From Circinella minor (taxonomy: Eukaryota; Mucoromycota; Mucoromycetes; Mucorales; Lichtheimiaceae): 37,604 nt of DNA. The notes beneath the pieces are model-generated. The model worked only from the letters and a program-made list of their open reading frames with translations, was not told the origin of the DNA and made no database searches. The position numbers were made by a program, and so were the translations under genes. Positions 23,263 to 34,361 of the stretch are shown in pieces. Each line of letters starts with the position of its first letter. Positions within the stretch are counted from its first letter, which is position 1. Location of the stretch: contig JAEPRB010000328.1 in assembly GCA_016758965.1 (NCBI GenBank), positions 1-37,604 of the forward strand, written 5' to 3'.

Positions 23263-24360
23263 TTAATCGTCGCTACCTTGAATGCGTGTTTTAATATCAT
23301 CGGAAAGCTTTAAAAAATTGTTTTTGAAATCTTCATATGGACTTTGAAGATCATCTACTGTTCCACCAAATACGTTCAAATTATCATCTGACACTTGAAT
23401 AAGATTCCAAGTTTTTACAAGTTCGTTTTTATCGGTGAAACTATTTTGTATAGAATCAATTACATTTTCCATAGAAGCCTTTGTATTCCTATATTGTTCA
23501 GCCATATTGTTTATTGCAATCCGTTCTGTATTTAAACGAAGTCGAAGATCATCAATAGAACTGGACAATTGTTCGACCCACCATAAACTATATAAGTAAA
23601 GATTATCAAAATAACAAAAAAAAAAGTTTTTGTAATCAGTTTACGTAATAACCTATGAATAATAACAATAGGAAAAAAAAATTATATCATTGACTACATT
23701 TTATACTTACTCTTCATCTGCTGATGACTCAGGTGTTTCAGACGGTAAAACATGTAAATATCCATCTTTATAAGATACAGCTACATTATAGAGAGAACCA
23801 TCTAATTTATTTACAAATTTTAAAGTGGTACCTATACCATATTGTATATTATATAACAAAATAATAGAATTATTATTTATTGTTATAATTATTTCATTGG
23901 CAGTGATAAAAGTATATTTAATTTGATCATATACACGACGTAATATATTTACCAAAATTTTCAAATATATTATCTTTATTTACAGGTAAGACAAAATATC
24001 CATTTTTAATCATCGTTTCAGCTCGTTTTGTTAACTCATAATTAGCATTGTATCCAGAAAATACTTTTCTAATATTTATAATCCCTGTAAAAACATTGTG
24101 TATTAAAGAAATACCAACTATTATACTTATAATTAGAATCATATATAATATGAACCTTTTATTTTATTTTTTTCAACACATATTTAAATTCAATACTAAC
24201 TTAAGACGATTGGGAGCCAATATGGCATTCGAGCCATTGTATGCGGTATTCTATCCATAGAAGCGGTAAAAAAAAAAGTTGTTGTTGTTGAAAAAATAGC
24301 TATATGATATGAAAAAATAAAAATATAAAAGATACTGATTTTACTTACAAGAACTCTCAT
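23263..24360 (-). CDS. Predicted single-pass membrane protein with C-terminal helical domain
   Basis: Five exons: 24349-24360, 24201-24250, 23953-24125, 23711-23831 and 23263-23587. Phases agree exactly (681 nt, 226 aa). The first exon codes only MRVL. The protein reads MRVLNTAYNGSNAILAPNRL, then a hydrophobic segment (IIVGISLIHNVFTGII, about residues 22-37), then a soluble domain with KRAETMIKNGYFVLPVN and LDGSLYNVAVSYKDGYLHVL. The C-terminal half, from LWWVEQLSSSIDDLRLRL onward, is acidic and helical, likely coiled coil. The topology suggests a short N-terminus, one membrane span and a large soluble C-terminus, as in many mitochondrial inner-membrane or ER proteins. The family is not recognised; a Coa1/Tim21-like arrangement was considered but not supported by motifs. 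It is convergent with the fusion enzyme gene. Confidence 0.72.
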
Positions 24361-25940
24361 TTTTTTTTTTTTGTTGATTAATTTATATATTTTTGATTAT
24401 TATTTTTGCTCATTGTTTGATATGTAACAGAAAAATTAATTCAACAAAGAAAAAATAATAATAATAATAGTATGATCTATTATTATAATGTGACGTATTC
24501 TTATTAAAGATTAGTTAATTCTCTTTGTTCTCTTTATTATTTAAGAAACTTAAAAGAAAAATATACCATTAACTAATAAGTTACACTATCCATTAAAAAA
24601 CTAATTCAATCTATTGTTTCGAATAAGCTTTCTGATGTAATATAATACCTGTATATGGCAATAGTAAAGTTGTCGTTATAATTATAACCAGGTATGTACC
24701 TATAGTCACTGATTTTTATGAATTTTGCGGCCAAAAATAAATAATTACATCACTTGTAGAACTATTTTCATTTACAAGTCTTTAAAGTACAATGGTAAGT
24801 CCTTATCAAGTAATTTACTACGTACGTATCATATATTGAAATTATCTTTTATTTTGGTATATATATTATAAACACAATGGAAGGGAACTAATTTGACAAA
24901 ATGAATGGAAAAGTTGTGTATTTTTAAGATAAAAACATTTTCAATAATTAATTTGTGCTTTTCTAAAGAAATCCTTTTTTTTTTCGTCATCTCATCCAAA
25001 TTTTCACCCTCCCCTTATTGATTTAAGTGAATCCCTTGGAAAAAAAAAAAGAGTTAACCTAATGAAACAAAATAAATAAAGTTATCGTTTTGGTAGTAAA
25101 AACATCATGGTACATTATTTTTCTTTTTTATACGTAAGAAAAAAAAAAGTTGATGGGCTACGTACGTAATAAAATTATTACATCGAATATAAATATTATT
25201 ATAATCAAAAGTACATAATCATTCAATGAATATGCTCGTTTATTTATTTTTTTAAAATCTATAACTGCCTTTTATATATATATGTTGTTTATTAAGCTAT
25301 TATATGTAGATATGTATAACTATTTAGTTATGCAAGACAGATCACTTCATCTCATGTGATTTGGAAAAAAAAAAAAAAAAGGAGGGAAAACCAGTAACAA
25401 CAGTTTTAGCTTGATTAAGGGGTGGAATGCATAATTCAAATGAATACGTCAAATTGAACTATTTTTCAAAAAAAAAATATATTAAATACTTATAATTTCT
25501 ATTACGTATAACTAAACAAAAACAAAAATATGTTAAAAATCCAAGTATAATTTCAAAGGTAAAATAAATAAAAATAACCTGAACTTTAGAGCAATTGTTA
25601 TATATAGTAAAAAGCAAATTGTTGTCTAAATAGAATAATTATTTTATAATCTTCTACTAGTAACTACGACAAAAAGTATTATTTATCTTACGTATTTACT
25701 ACGTAGTAATAAAAATATCTCTGTTTATATATAAAAAAAAGTAGGTCTCATTCATACACTATTCAACATACACACACGCACAAAAAAAAAAAAAAAAAAA
25801 AAAAATAGGAGGCGAGAACAGACGATCGAATCGAAAAAACGCTTTATTCCTCAGGTATATGCTACCATACTCTTTATTTTTTTTGTACAAAATATATACT
25901 ATCGTCAGTATATATGTACCTGAATCTTTCAACATTTTTT
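24361..25940. other. Long intergenic region
   Basis: A/T-rich DNA with several TACGTA palindromes (24824-24830, 25129, 25163, 25503, 25690, 25701) and a poly-A run of about 22 at 25783-25804. One minus-strand stretch near 24608-24700 can be read as TYLVIIITTTLLLPYTGIIL then HQKAYSKQ and a stop after an acceptor-like CTATAG. It resembles a terminal exon with a membrane segment, but no upstream exon could be joined in a consistent phase, so it is not annotated as a gene. Confidence 0.4.
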
Positions 25941-25952
25941 TTTCTGTGAAGA

Positions 25953-25960
25953 TATAAAAA
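25953..25960 (+). promoter_or_regulatory. TATA-like box of the small secreted-protein gene
   Basis: TATAAAAA lies about 112 bp upstream of the ATG at 26072. It is followed by a CT-rich leader (26018-26034) and a T run, an arrangement seen in well-expressed fungal genes. Confidence 0.5.
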
Positions 25961-26071
25961 GCCATAATGTAAAGTAATCCTGCTCTTTCATTAATCACAT
26001 CTTATTAACAAGGACTCATTCTCTCTCTCTTTCTTTTTTTTTTTTTATACCTTATTTATCTCAAAATAATC

Positions 26072-26509
26072 ATGCAACTCACTCTTACCATTTTTCTTGG
26101 ATTCTTTGCCATTACAAGTTATGGTGCTGTTATGAAGATTCCTGGGTCAGGTGCTGATAATGCTGGATCTGGTGCTGGAATGAGTGTTGAAGATACTACT
26201 ACGAAAGGATTATATCTTACTCCTCAAACTCCTGTTACTTCTACCACTCCTACTACTTCTAATACTAATACTACTATTAGTTCCACTACTGTTATCACTT
26301 CCACTACTAATATTGCTTCTTCTTCTGGTCCTGCTCCTGCTCCTGCTCCTGTTGCTGCTGATACTACTGATAAAAAGCCCATTAAAGAAGAAACTGAAGA
26401 AGAAACTGAAGCTCGTGAAGATGCTGAAGAAAAAGCAGCCGAAGCTGCAGCAGGTGATGTAGAAGAAGAAGATGAACCAAGTCAAAAAATCAAGGAACTG
26501 AAGCAATAA
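26072..26509 (+). CDS. Small secreted low-complexity protein
   Basis: A single exon of 145 aa. MQLTLTIFLGFFAITSYGAV is a clear N-terminal signal peptide, with likely cleavage near SYG|AV. The mature part has three zones: a Gly/Ser/Ala-rich start (SGADNAGSGAG), a Thr/Ser-rich central tract (about residues 50-85, built on ACT/ACC/TCT codons, so probably O-glycosylated if secreted), and an Ala/Glu-rich acidic helix (EETEEETEAREDAEEKAAEA) ending QKIKELKQ. No Cys, enzyme motif, C-terminal hydrophobic tail or obvious GPI site is seen. A cell-wall or extracellular structural role is plausible but only inferred. The plus-strand +2-frame Leu-rich ORF and the antisense Ser-rich ORF here are shadows. 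Confidence 0.75.
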   Translation: MQLTLTIFLGFFAITSYGAVMKIPGSGADNAGSGAGMSVEDTTTKGLYLTPQTPVTSTTPTTSNTNTTISSTTVITSTTNIASSSGPAPAPAPVAADTTDKKPIKEETEEETEAREDAEEKAAEAAAGDVEEEDEPSQKIKELKQ

Positions 26510-28181
26510 AATAAATTAAATTAGAAATTGAAAATAACTTGGATGTTTTACTGATAAAAATCATTAATCTAGTTATTGATAATTGATACCCGGTGTTATC
26601 CACATTGATTTTCTGACTTTGGGATTTAACAATAATGATATATAACTGTGTGTAAATGGAACAGTTTTTATTATCAGTCAACAATTTTTTTTTTGTACAT
26701 GTTTTTCTTTTTACGTATTAATGTTAAATAGTATTTAATTATAGCAAAAATAATAAATCTCTTTTTTTTTTTTTTTTTACCCAGCAATTAAAACATTGAT
26801 GACAAAGAGAGAAAGAAGGGGGTAAAATAAAACCAATACTACGGATGCAAACTCGCGAGGGAGTGACTTTTTCTTTTGTTGCTACGTACATAAGTCTTGA
26901 ACATTTTATCCATTTACGTACGTAGTAGCAAAAATAAACTATGTACGTACCTTGAATTGTTTTTTTTTTTCGACATATGAGCTATGTTATTTAATTCGAA
27001 AATACAGTAATATCTTTTTGTTTTAATATTAGTGATCAAAATTTTATCATTAATTATCCACCATATCGATTTTAATTCTTACTCAAGATTTAGCATTGTT
27101 ATGATTCTTGCATTGGATACCCGTCATTTTACTTTATATATATCTTGATACAAAATAGATCTCCATGTATTATATTATTACTTAAATTACTGTAATAATG
27201 TTTATAACATATGAAATACTTCTTCAACCCAATTTGTATATAGTATGAGAGATGTTTTAAAAATTTGGCAGGATATATTTCATTCTAAAAGTAAAGAATT
27301 ATATTTCTCCTATTTTTTTTTTTTTTTTATGTGCATCAAAACAAAATATACTATTATCATCTTTATATATATATATTTGTTAGAAATATGCTAGTTATAT
27401 CATATCATGAATATCTTAAAGTATTTATTTTTAAGTAACAGTCATATCTTAATTTATCATTGTGTATGTATATAAAGTGAAAATACGTATAATTAAATTT
27501 ATCAAGACTTTTTATTACGTATCGAGAAGAATTTAATAAGTTTACGTATGATAACAAAATATAATTTTTATACTCTAATAGTAGCAATAATAGTAGTGGT
27601 AGTAGTAGGGGGTTAATTCAAGCTGTGACGGAACGTTAAAAAAACCTCATTTGAATTTCATTTCATATAACCCTTATTGGTGTTTCTTATGTATTTCTCA
27701 TTGTTCTTCATTATAATATATATGAACTTGATACAACCGAAGGATTACGGAAAAACATTTTTCAGTACATTTGTATAGATATTAAAAATAAATAATAACT
27801 ATGAATAAGTGTTCTGAGACTACAGGTACATAACAAGAAAAGATATATGCAGTATCGATTGAATATTTTCATTAACTTTATATTTACGTGTGTTACTTTA
27901 TATTGCGATTGAAATATGGACATAAAGTGGAAATAAAATAATGACATTTGTCTTACATCTCAATGTCTTCAAACAAGAGATTGACCATACATAAGAAAGA
28001 AATAATACGTATATTAATTTTTATTCTACGTACGTATATCTTGTTACTTATGCAAAACACATCTATATATATTACATGGATTTTATATCAAATAATTAGA
28101 CTATAACAATAGTAGCAAGAATGTTACGTACGTAGTAATTTAAAAAAAAAAGAAATAAAAAGATAGTCTTAAGCGAATATA
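26510..28181. other. Long intergenic region rich in TACGTA palindromes
   Basis: About 1.7 kb with no exon I can support. TACGTA occurs repeatedly (about 26713, 26883, 26916-26922, 26942, 27486, 27518, 27543, 28006, 28027 and 28124). Poly-T runs at 26761 and 27311. Minus-strand ORFs at 27405-27587 and 27762-27947 are hydrophobic A/T-driven frames and were not accepted. Confidence 0.5.
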
Positions 28182-28338
28182 TTTATGAACAATTTCCTGG
28201 TCTCGCCATCAATCAAAATATCTGTCACCCTACCATACATTCTCCAATATCCAATTAAATTCAATTAAAAAATTGGAGAATGTATAATAGGTTGACAGAT
28301 ATATTGAATCATGGCGAGACCAGGGAATTGTTCATGAA
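28182..28338. repeat. Long imperfect hairpin (66-nt arms, 25-nt loop)
   Basis: The left arm 28182-28247 and right arm 28273-28338 are reverse complements. Within the inner 61 positions, 54 match. Shared blocks include CTGGTCTCGCCAT, ATATCTGTCA and TACATTCTCCAA. The loop is A/T-rich. It sits just downstream of the last KDZ-like exon. It could be a small foldback/MITE element or a precursor of small RNAs; no target duplication was recognised. Confidence 0.85.
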
Positions 28339-28353
28339 GATTTGAAACAGGAG

Positions 28354-28738
28354 TTAAAAAATTTCATTCCTGATCCACAGGGAGTCTAACACCAAACGCT
28401 TTTGAATTCTTACTCCCAAAAGTCTTGTACGTAGTTTATAGAATCCTTGTTGGAGCTGGGAAGCAAGGATTTCTTTATTTATGCTATCATGATAAATATC
28501 AATGATAGCATATACCAAATTATCCTATAAATATAAAGTATATATAAAAAAAAATACATAAATCAGAAGGGAGAGAAGGTAATAAATATAGAACTAAAGT
28601 AAACGTTTTTTTTTTTTCACTTAAATATTATATTTATCAAATACGCGAATAACTTGCACGTATTCTTTCTTTTTTTTAAAAAAAATTACCTTTGCTTCCA
28701 AGCTCATATTCCATAAGGATTCCATTTGTTCTATTTTG
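28354..28738 (-). pseudogene. KDZ transposase C-terminal fragment
   Basis: Two minus-strand exons, 28690-28738 (KIEQMESLWNMSLEAK, donor GTAATT) and 28354-28524 (acceptor TATAG), join in phase. They read on as DNLVYAIIDIYHDSINKEIL, then LQQGFYKLRTRLLGVRIQKR, and stop. The pattern LW...L.AK...YA.ID.Y......L......LR..LL...IQK.L is what I recall of the C-terminal end of fungal KDZ transposases. The CxC-domain N-terminal part of such a protein lies upstream on the same strand (29763-30673). The catalytic core that should lie between them is absent. The assignment rests on pattern memory and strand/order agreement. Confidence 0.5.
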
Positions 28739-28814
28739 CTACAAGCACCATTTGACAACCAAAGGTGCCTTGTTGATAAAATGAAAGGGGGGGGAGGAAT
28801 TCCCCTTTATTTTA

Positions 28815-29090
28815 CCCCAACTGGATTTAAAAAAAGTTGGTGGGTGAAGAGGCACGGGGAGGAAAAAAAGGCTCTGAAAGGAAAAAAAAAAGATCATTTC
28901 ATCTTAGGCATAACCATTTACATCACAGACGCATCATAGAACAATAACTGGAACGTTATTGTAAGAGACTATGAATAAATATTTGACAAAAAAAAAGAAT
29001 AATTCTATTTTGGAAATGCAGAGAAAATCATCTTTATTTTCTCTATCTTAAGCTACCTACCACTCATTTTTCATTTAAATCCAGTTGGGG
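28815..29090. mobile_element. Small inverted-repeat insertion (MITE-like), 276 bp
   Basis: It is bounded by CCCCAACTGGATTTAAA at 28815-28831 and its exact reverse complement at 29074-29090. It lies between two KDZ-like coding fragments and has no coding capacity of its own. No target-site duplication is visible beyond the arms, so whether it is a true MITE or an inverted duplication is open. Confidence 0.55.
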
Positions 29091-29110
29091 CGTGTCTTCT
29101 TGTTGATACG

Positions 29111-29220
29111 AAGAGTAGTATGAGCTCAAATTTTTGTCTCATGTGTCTATCCAAGTCTTCAATAGATTTGTCATTATTCTCTTCAAATAAGTTAAAGTTG
29201 GTTCGATAGTATTGATGGGT
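29111..29220 (-). pseudogene. Internal coding fragment between KDZ-like pieces
   Basis: A minus-strand 110-nt exon-like segment (acceptor-like CCGAG, donor-like GTATCA) reads THQYYRTNFNLFEENNDKSI then EDLDRHMRQKFELILLF. Composition is strongly coding-like. By position it belongs between the CxC gene and the KDZ C-terminal fragment. The phase to the next fragment does not fit cleanly, and the 276-bp inverted-repeat insertion sits between them, so I treat it as a relic. Confidence 0.4.
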
Positions 29221-29762
29221 CTCGGTAATGTTAATGTATTAGTAGTAGATACATCGTTAAACCAAATTTTATAAAATGAGTTGAAAAAAAGGGAATAACC
29301 CCTTTTGAAAAAAGCATGGTAATAAAGAGGTTTAAGTTTTTGAGGTGTTGAAAAAAATTAATAATAATAATAAAAAAAAAAAAGAGTAAAATTGAGGAAA
29401 TGTAGTAAAAAGAAATATAGTTGTTTTTTATATATCCATTAGAAAAATATGAATAACAAAAAGGGGGTAAAAATAAGGTCATAATAACAAAACAAAACAA
29501 AAAAACGGTTATCTGCATTAAGCCTCAGAAATTTATCAAAAGTATATATTTAGTACATTTTGCATTGTTAACTTGATGGGCGCCAGTATTGTTTTTCATT
29601 TATCAAAAAGATCAGATGAGAAAAATAAAAAAAAAAAAAGTGTGGAGGAATTTTTTGTATTTTTTTTTTTTTTGTATGCGACCTCTGAATCTTAGTCAAA
29701 GGACATCTACAATTTTCTTTTAGCAATTTATTAAAAATGGTTCTAATATCAATAAAAAGTTG

Positions 29763-30207
29763 TCAGACTATATTAAATTGACAGAGTGGACATTCACTTT
29801 TCAAGTTGCAAACTTCGCGGTGTTCCTTTCCTAGATTAAGCATCATTTTTGCATACATAGGAAGAGCTTCATTAAGTCTTTGCTTGAATGAAGCAGGAAT
29901 AGGAAGCTATATAATATAATATAATATAATATATAAAAAAGATGAAAGTCCAACTTTTTTTTTTTATGAATTTACCATTAAATTTACCTGAGCGTGATAC
30001 TCGGCTCTTGCCCATTCGGAGATTGCATGAATCGATGTACTACAAATATGATGCATTAAATACATACTTCGCATTTGCACAACATGGATGGCAACATTTG
30101 GATCCTCAGGAGTAAGAGGAAACAAGTGTCTACGCATCAAAACAATTGGCAAATGCTGATGCTTGCATTTTTTACAATATTGGATCTCAGTAACTCGTAT
30201 GCCTAGT

Positions 30208-30243
<36 letters not shown>

Positions 30244-30673
30244 TGTTTATTTGAATAATGTCATATAACTCAATAAACATACCACATTTGAAGATACACG
30301 AAATAGACTTGGTAGCCTTTTCAGGGCACGAACAAAGCAAGGGATCTGCCATTGGTACCAATGCTTCAGGTAATGGGGCTTCAATTCCACACCCTTGCTT
30401 AAAAGCCTCAAGTAACAAAGGCAAAATAGTATTCCAATTTCTAACCCGGTCTTCGACTTTATTTCTTTTTTTAGTTTTTGTTTCTTCATTGACATTTTCC
30501 CATTCAAATGGTAAAGTGCGAATTACTGGCGGATTAATGGTATGATTACCATGTTTGTTTACTCTAGGAATTACAGGCACAACGTACGTGGATCGTCGTA
30601 TTTTTCCATCTTTAGACATACTTACAAAAATATCCTTTTCTCTTTCACCGAAACCACGATATTTAGGAGGCAT
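29763..30673 (-). CDS. KDZ-transposon CxC-like cysteine-cluster protein (truncated)
   Basis: Three exons: 30283-30673, 29988-30202 and 29763-29906. They join in phase to about 249 aa. MPPKYRGFGE starts it, followed by a basic segment (KTKKRNKVEDRVRNW). The cysteine cluster comes next: CSCPEKATKS...C..KC, then YCKKCKHQHLPIVLMRRHLF and PLTPEDPNVAIHVVQMRSMY. The spacing C-x-C ... C-x2-C followed by (L)FP.TP..P..A is the CxC-type cluster found at the N-terminus of Kyakuja-Dileera-Zisupton transposases of fungi. The protein ends CPLCQFNIV, just after the CPxC that normally precedes the catalytic domain, so the nuclease core is missing. The first intron holds an AT dinucleotide run (30211-30238). 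Confidence 0.68.
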
Positions 30674-33634
30674 GTTAACTTAATAATAATAATAATAATT
30701 TGACGTTTGTTTGTTTTTTTTTTGGGGGGGGGGAAGAAAGACAGATAACTTTCTGTAAAATTAGATATTTTTACGTATTTTGATTAAAATAACCCCGAAA
30801 AGGTGAGGTTCCGCCCTTTTTCACAGAGGGTTCCTCTTCCCCCCCCCCTTTTTTTTTTAACTTAAATGCACCACTTGTTTTGTTTTTGGACCATATTATT
30901 CATTAAAGTCATTTTAAGAAACGCAATCAATGAAACAATTTCATATACCATCTATAGTAAAAACATTGAAGATAAAATATGGAAGAGTAAAGAGATAAGT
31001 TTTTTTGTTCTATTACTATTATATAAACTTTACTGAAAAGGAATAGGTCTTTAACCCTCTTTTCTGTGTTTTTCAGTATTGTTGACCTGATTGATAACAT
31101 AAAATTTATGATTGATGGAAGAAGTATCTCACGAAATTATTAAGCTTTTTCACAAAGTTATTGACAAACGAAATTTCTAAGCAGACCTTTTCAAAATAAA
31201 TAAACTTTCAGTCGCCGCACTCTTTGTTGGGAATTTTCAAGCCCTTTTATACTAAAAAAAATCCTGTATATACAGCTTTTAACAATTTCTTTTCTTCAAT
31301 TACATTCTAACGTGATCTAGTAGTAAATAAATATTGCCCAAGTGCCAAACTGTGCTGAAGAATCTATCATCTTGTTGCAGAAACTTGAATAAAAACATGT
31401 AAACAGAAGTTGAATACTGTAGTACAGTTTTGATTGGTTATATGCAATGCAAAAAGATTATTATTTAGTTACTATAAATAAATACAGTTTTAATCAAAAC
31501 ATAGTAACCGAATATAAGGATTAACTATGAGAAAGCAAAAAGATACGTATCTATTTTCTTGGTATGTGATATACCTTAACAAGTACAATAATTCCTCGTT
31601 AACTTGCTATGCCTTAAACCGGTAAATTTAGCTTAACCGGCAGCATCTCTCAACTATTTTTTATATACTACTTGGTAAAAAATACCGGTTATTTAAGAAA
31701 CCAGATATCAAGTGAACTTGCCCAAACATTACTGAATTAATAAATTGGATTGGATAGAATAACCTTCGGCATTTTACTTTTTTTTTTATTATATACAGTG
31801 TTATGATGCACTCTGTTAGTTGATAAAATCGATTACAGGTCGAGCGACAAATAAGTTTATTAAGAAAACAAAGTAATCACAGGCCACAAACAATATAATA
31901 CGTATAGCCAAATGCTGGCTCTACGAATTGATATTAACAAAACGGTGACTACTACTTAAAGCCAATGGCGTGTACAGAATTTCAGTTTTTATTTATTTGG
32001 GAAACGTCTTTATTTTTTATTTTTTTTGCTTTCATTTATGCTTCTACTGTATCTCTTTTTTTAACCCCCCCCTGCGACGTGTACGTATACACAATGTGAG
32101 ACACACACACATATATATATATTTATGCATTGCAACTATTATTCTCAAAATACTACACCTTTTGAAAAGAAAATTCATATCTTATAATATTTAAAACTAA
32201 ACACTCAGCTACAACTAACCAAGGTTACATCAATTCATAAATCAAAAATTTTTAATTTAAAAGATGCTTTTGCCTTATTTTCCCTTGTCAAAAAAAAAAA
32301 AAAAGTTGGTGACACTAAAGGGTCTGTGCTTCTTCGGAGCTGGCTGTAAAATAAGCGGTGACAGGAATTTGGATTAGGCATAGACGATTTATACTTCTTT
32401 AATTACATAGTTTAAACACTTTTCTTTTTTATCATCCCCTTTATGTTTTTTTATTTCTTCATGCAAAACTTGTTACTAGGCAACATCACATGGTTCTTTC
32501 TGAATTTAAAATAAATCAAAACAGTCATAAGCAAGGTCATAACCACGGAAATTCAAATTCTGAAAACCGTCACGAAAAAAAAGTTATAAAGGATGTCTCC
32601 TGAAGCCAACTTTTTTCTCTTTTTTTTTTTTTTTTTTCCTCATAATAAGAGGTAGGCAGTTCAATGGGTTAGGCGTGTCGGCACAGCTTGGCCAGCCCTG
32701 TCGGCACTCTAATGTTCCACTGCCTGTCCAGTGTTTGCTTTTTTTAATTCTTTTTTTCCTCCTTCACTTGAAAAATGGGGGATATAACAATTCAATAAGA
32801 AAATGATAAAAAATAATAAATAATTTTTTAATGGTTATAAATTCACTAGAAGTTTGAATCCCACAAGTAGCAAAATTATTTCTCTTGTACAACTATTTTC
32901 TGTCAACTGAGTTTTAACATTTGAAACCAGTATTTCGGTAATCAGCACCTTAGGTACATATCGAAGTGTATTTGATTTAACGGAAATTCGCTATGTCAGA
33001 CATATATCTTTTTTTTTTTTACTGATAATAAATGCAAAGAAACCCCTGCAGCTTATATTGTAGGTATATCACGCTCTATAAAAACAAATAAACAATATAA
33101 TTTACTGCATCATGGTATAAACCATTTAATCCTTTTTTTTTATTCAAAAATAAAAGAATAAAAACTACTTGGGGTGTACGTAGATTTTTTTAGGGTATAT
33201 TTTTCTAATGTACATATTATGTATAATGACAAATTTTCAACTACCGGTTCTATACAATCTTTGTCAGTTAGTGCTTTTAAAAAAAACAATTACAGTAATT
33301 TAAATATTTGAATATTTATCTTTTGTATTGGAAAAAATAATGGGGAGAATAATAATAGAGAAAATATATCGAGATAAATGTTGCCAGTACGTACGTAATG
33401 AGAAAAAGAAAATAAAAAAAGAAAATAGAGTGGTAGGATATCATAATAAAAAAATGTCAATATGGAAAACAAAATGAAACGAGATATAATAATTATAATG
33501 AATACGCAATATAAAAAGAAAAAATGAATATGCTGGAATAATAAGAGGAATGAAATGATTAGATGTAATTTGATAAGTGTGCGGCTATGAATAGGATAAC
33601 AAGGGAGAAAAAAATATGCAAGGCATAATGATAA
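30674..33634. other. Long intergenic region without genes
   Basis: About 3 kb of A/T-rich DNA. It contains a poly-G run at 30724-30733 and a poly-C run near 30840-30849, which are complementary. A CA/TA dinucleotide tract lies at 32101-32120. A G/C-richer patch at about 32650-32740 carries a repeated TGTCGGCAC. No exon, tRNA or transposon core was recognised. Confidence 0.45.
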
Positions 33635-33886
33635 TCAATGGAAAAATATATATTTTTTCTTGCTTTTTTTTATACTGTGCGAATTTGAAGAGGATGGTGA
33701 TGCCGATGGTTTGCTCGTACTTGAGATGAAGGAGGGAGGAACGATGCTTACTTCACCGTGGGCAGAAGGACGTACCCTGGTACTGCAACATAACGCATAC
33801 GTATCATTGATTAACGTTCTACCATGTGCAGCTAACTCCAGAATCGAAACCATTTTCATTACATAGTCGCTGTTTGTCATGGGATA

Positions 33887-34312
33887 TACAAGTACCCTTT
33901 GGATCATTTTTCTGAAAATGAATACATCCTTGGTGATTCAGGGTATGCACTGTCGAAACGGTTGTTGACCCCATATAAAGAACCGGCAATCCGCGCCAAT
34001 GATGAAAATAAAACTTTCAACCAATTGCATTCTTCTGCACGAGTTGCAATTGAGAATACGTTTGGCATTTGGAAAGGAAGATGGCGCTACCTGAAAGGTA
34101 TTCCATTACAATTACGAAACGATAATGAATTTCATTATTTAAATCGCATTGTTAAAGCCACTGCAGTATTGCATAACTTTCTGCTAGTAAATAATGATGA
34201 TTGGGATCCCAAAACAAGCAGTATTGAACAAGAAGATACTGTTTCAAATGAGCTTGAGACACATGATGTCAATCTATGGCGTGAATCTATCAAAACAATC
34301 ATTTTACAATAA
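33887..34312 (+). pseudogene. PIF/Harbinger transposase, 5'-truncated
   Basis: The plus-strand frame reads KYPLDHFSENEYILGDSGYA, then a linker, then RVAIENTFGIWKGRWRYLKG, and ends at a stop at 34310. This is the C-terminal part of a DDE_Tnp_4-type (Harbinger) nuclease. The Asp of LGDSGY and the Glu of IENTFG are the second and third catalytic acids. The first Asp and the N-terminal half are absent: upstream of about 33887 the frame no longer resembles the family and soon hits stops, and there is no ATG. A partner Myb/SANT-like gene converges on it with a 49-bp gap, the usual two-gene arrangement of PIF/Harbinger elements. Confidence 0.8.
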
Positions 34313-34361
34313 TAAACGTAACATTTTATCTAAAATAAAAATTTTTATTGCTGAGCACCTT

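Noticed and set aside
24608..24700. Possible terminal exon with a membrane segment on the minus strand
   Set aside because: Two frames are equally plausible across the acceptor, and no upstream exon joins in phase.
29231..29518. 95-codon minus-strand hydrophobic ORF
   Set aside because: Phe/Ile/Leu-rich frame generated by A/T-rich DNA between KDZ relics. The coding-like fragment begins just after it at 29220.
32650..32740. G/C-richer patch considered as a tRNA or small RNA
   Set aside because: No cloverleaf and no proper A or B box could be drawn. It only contains a repeated TGTCGGCAC.
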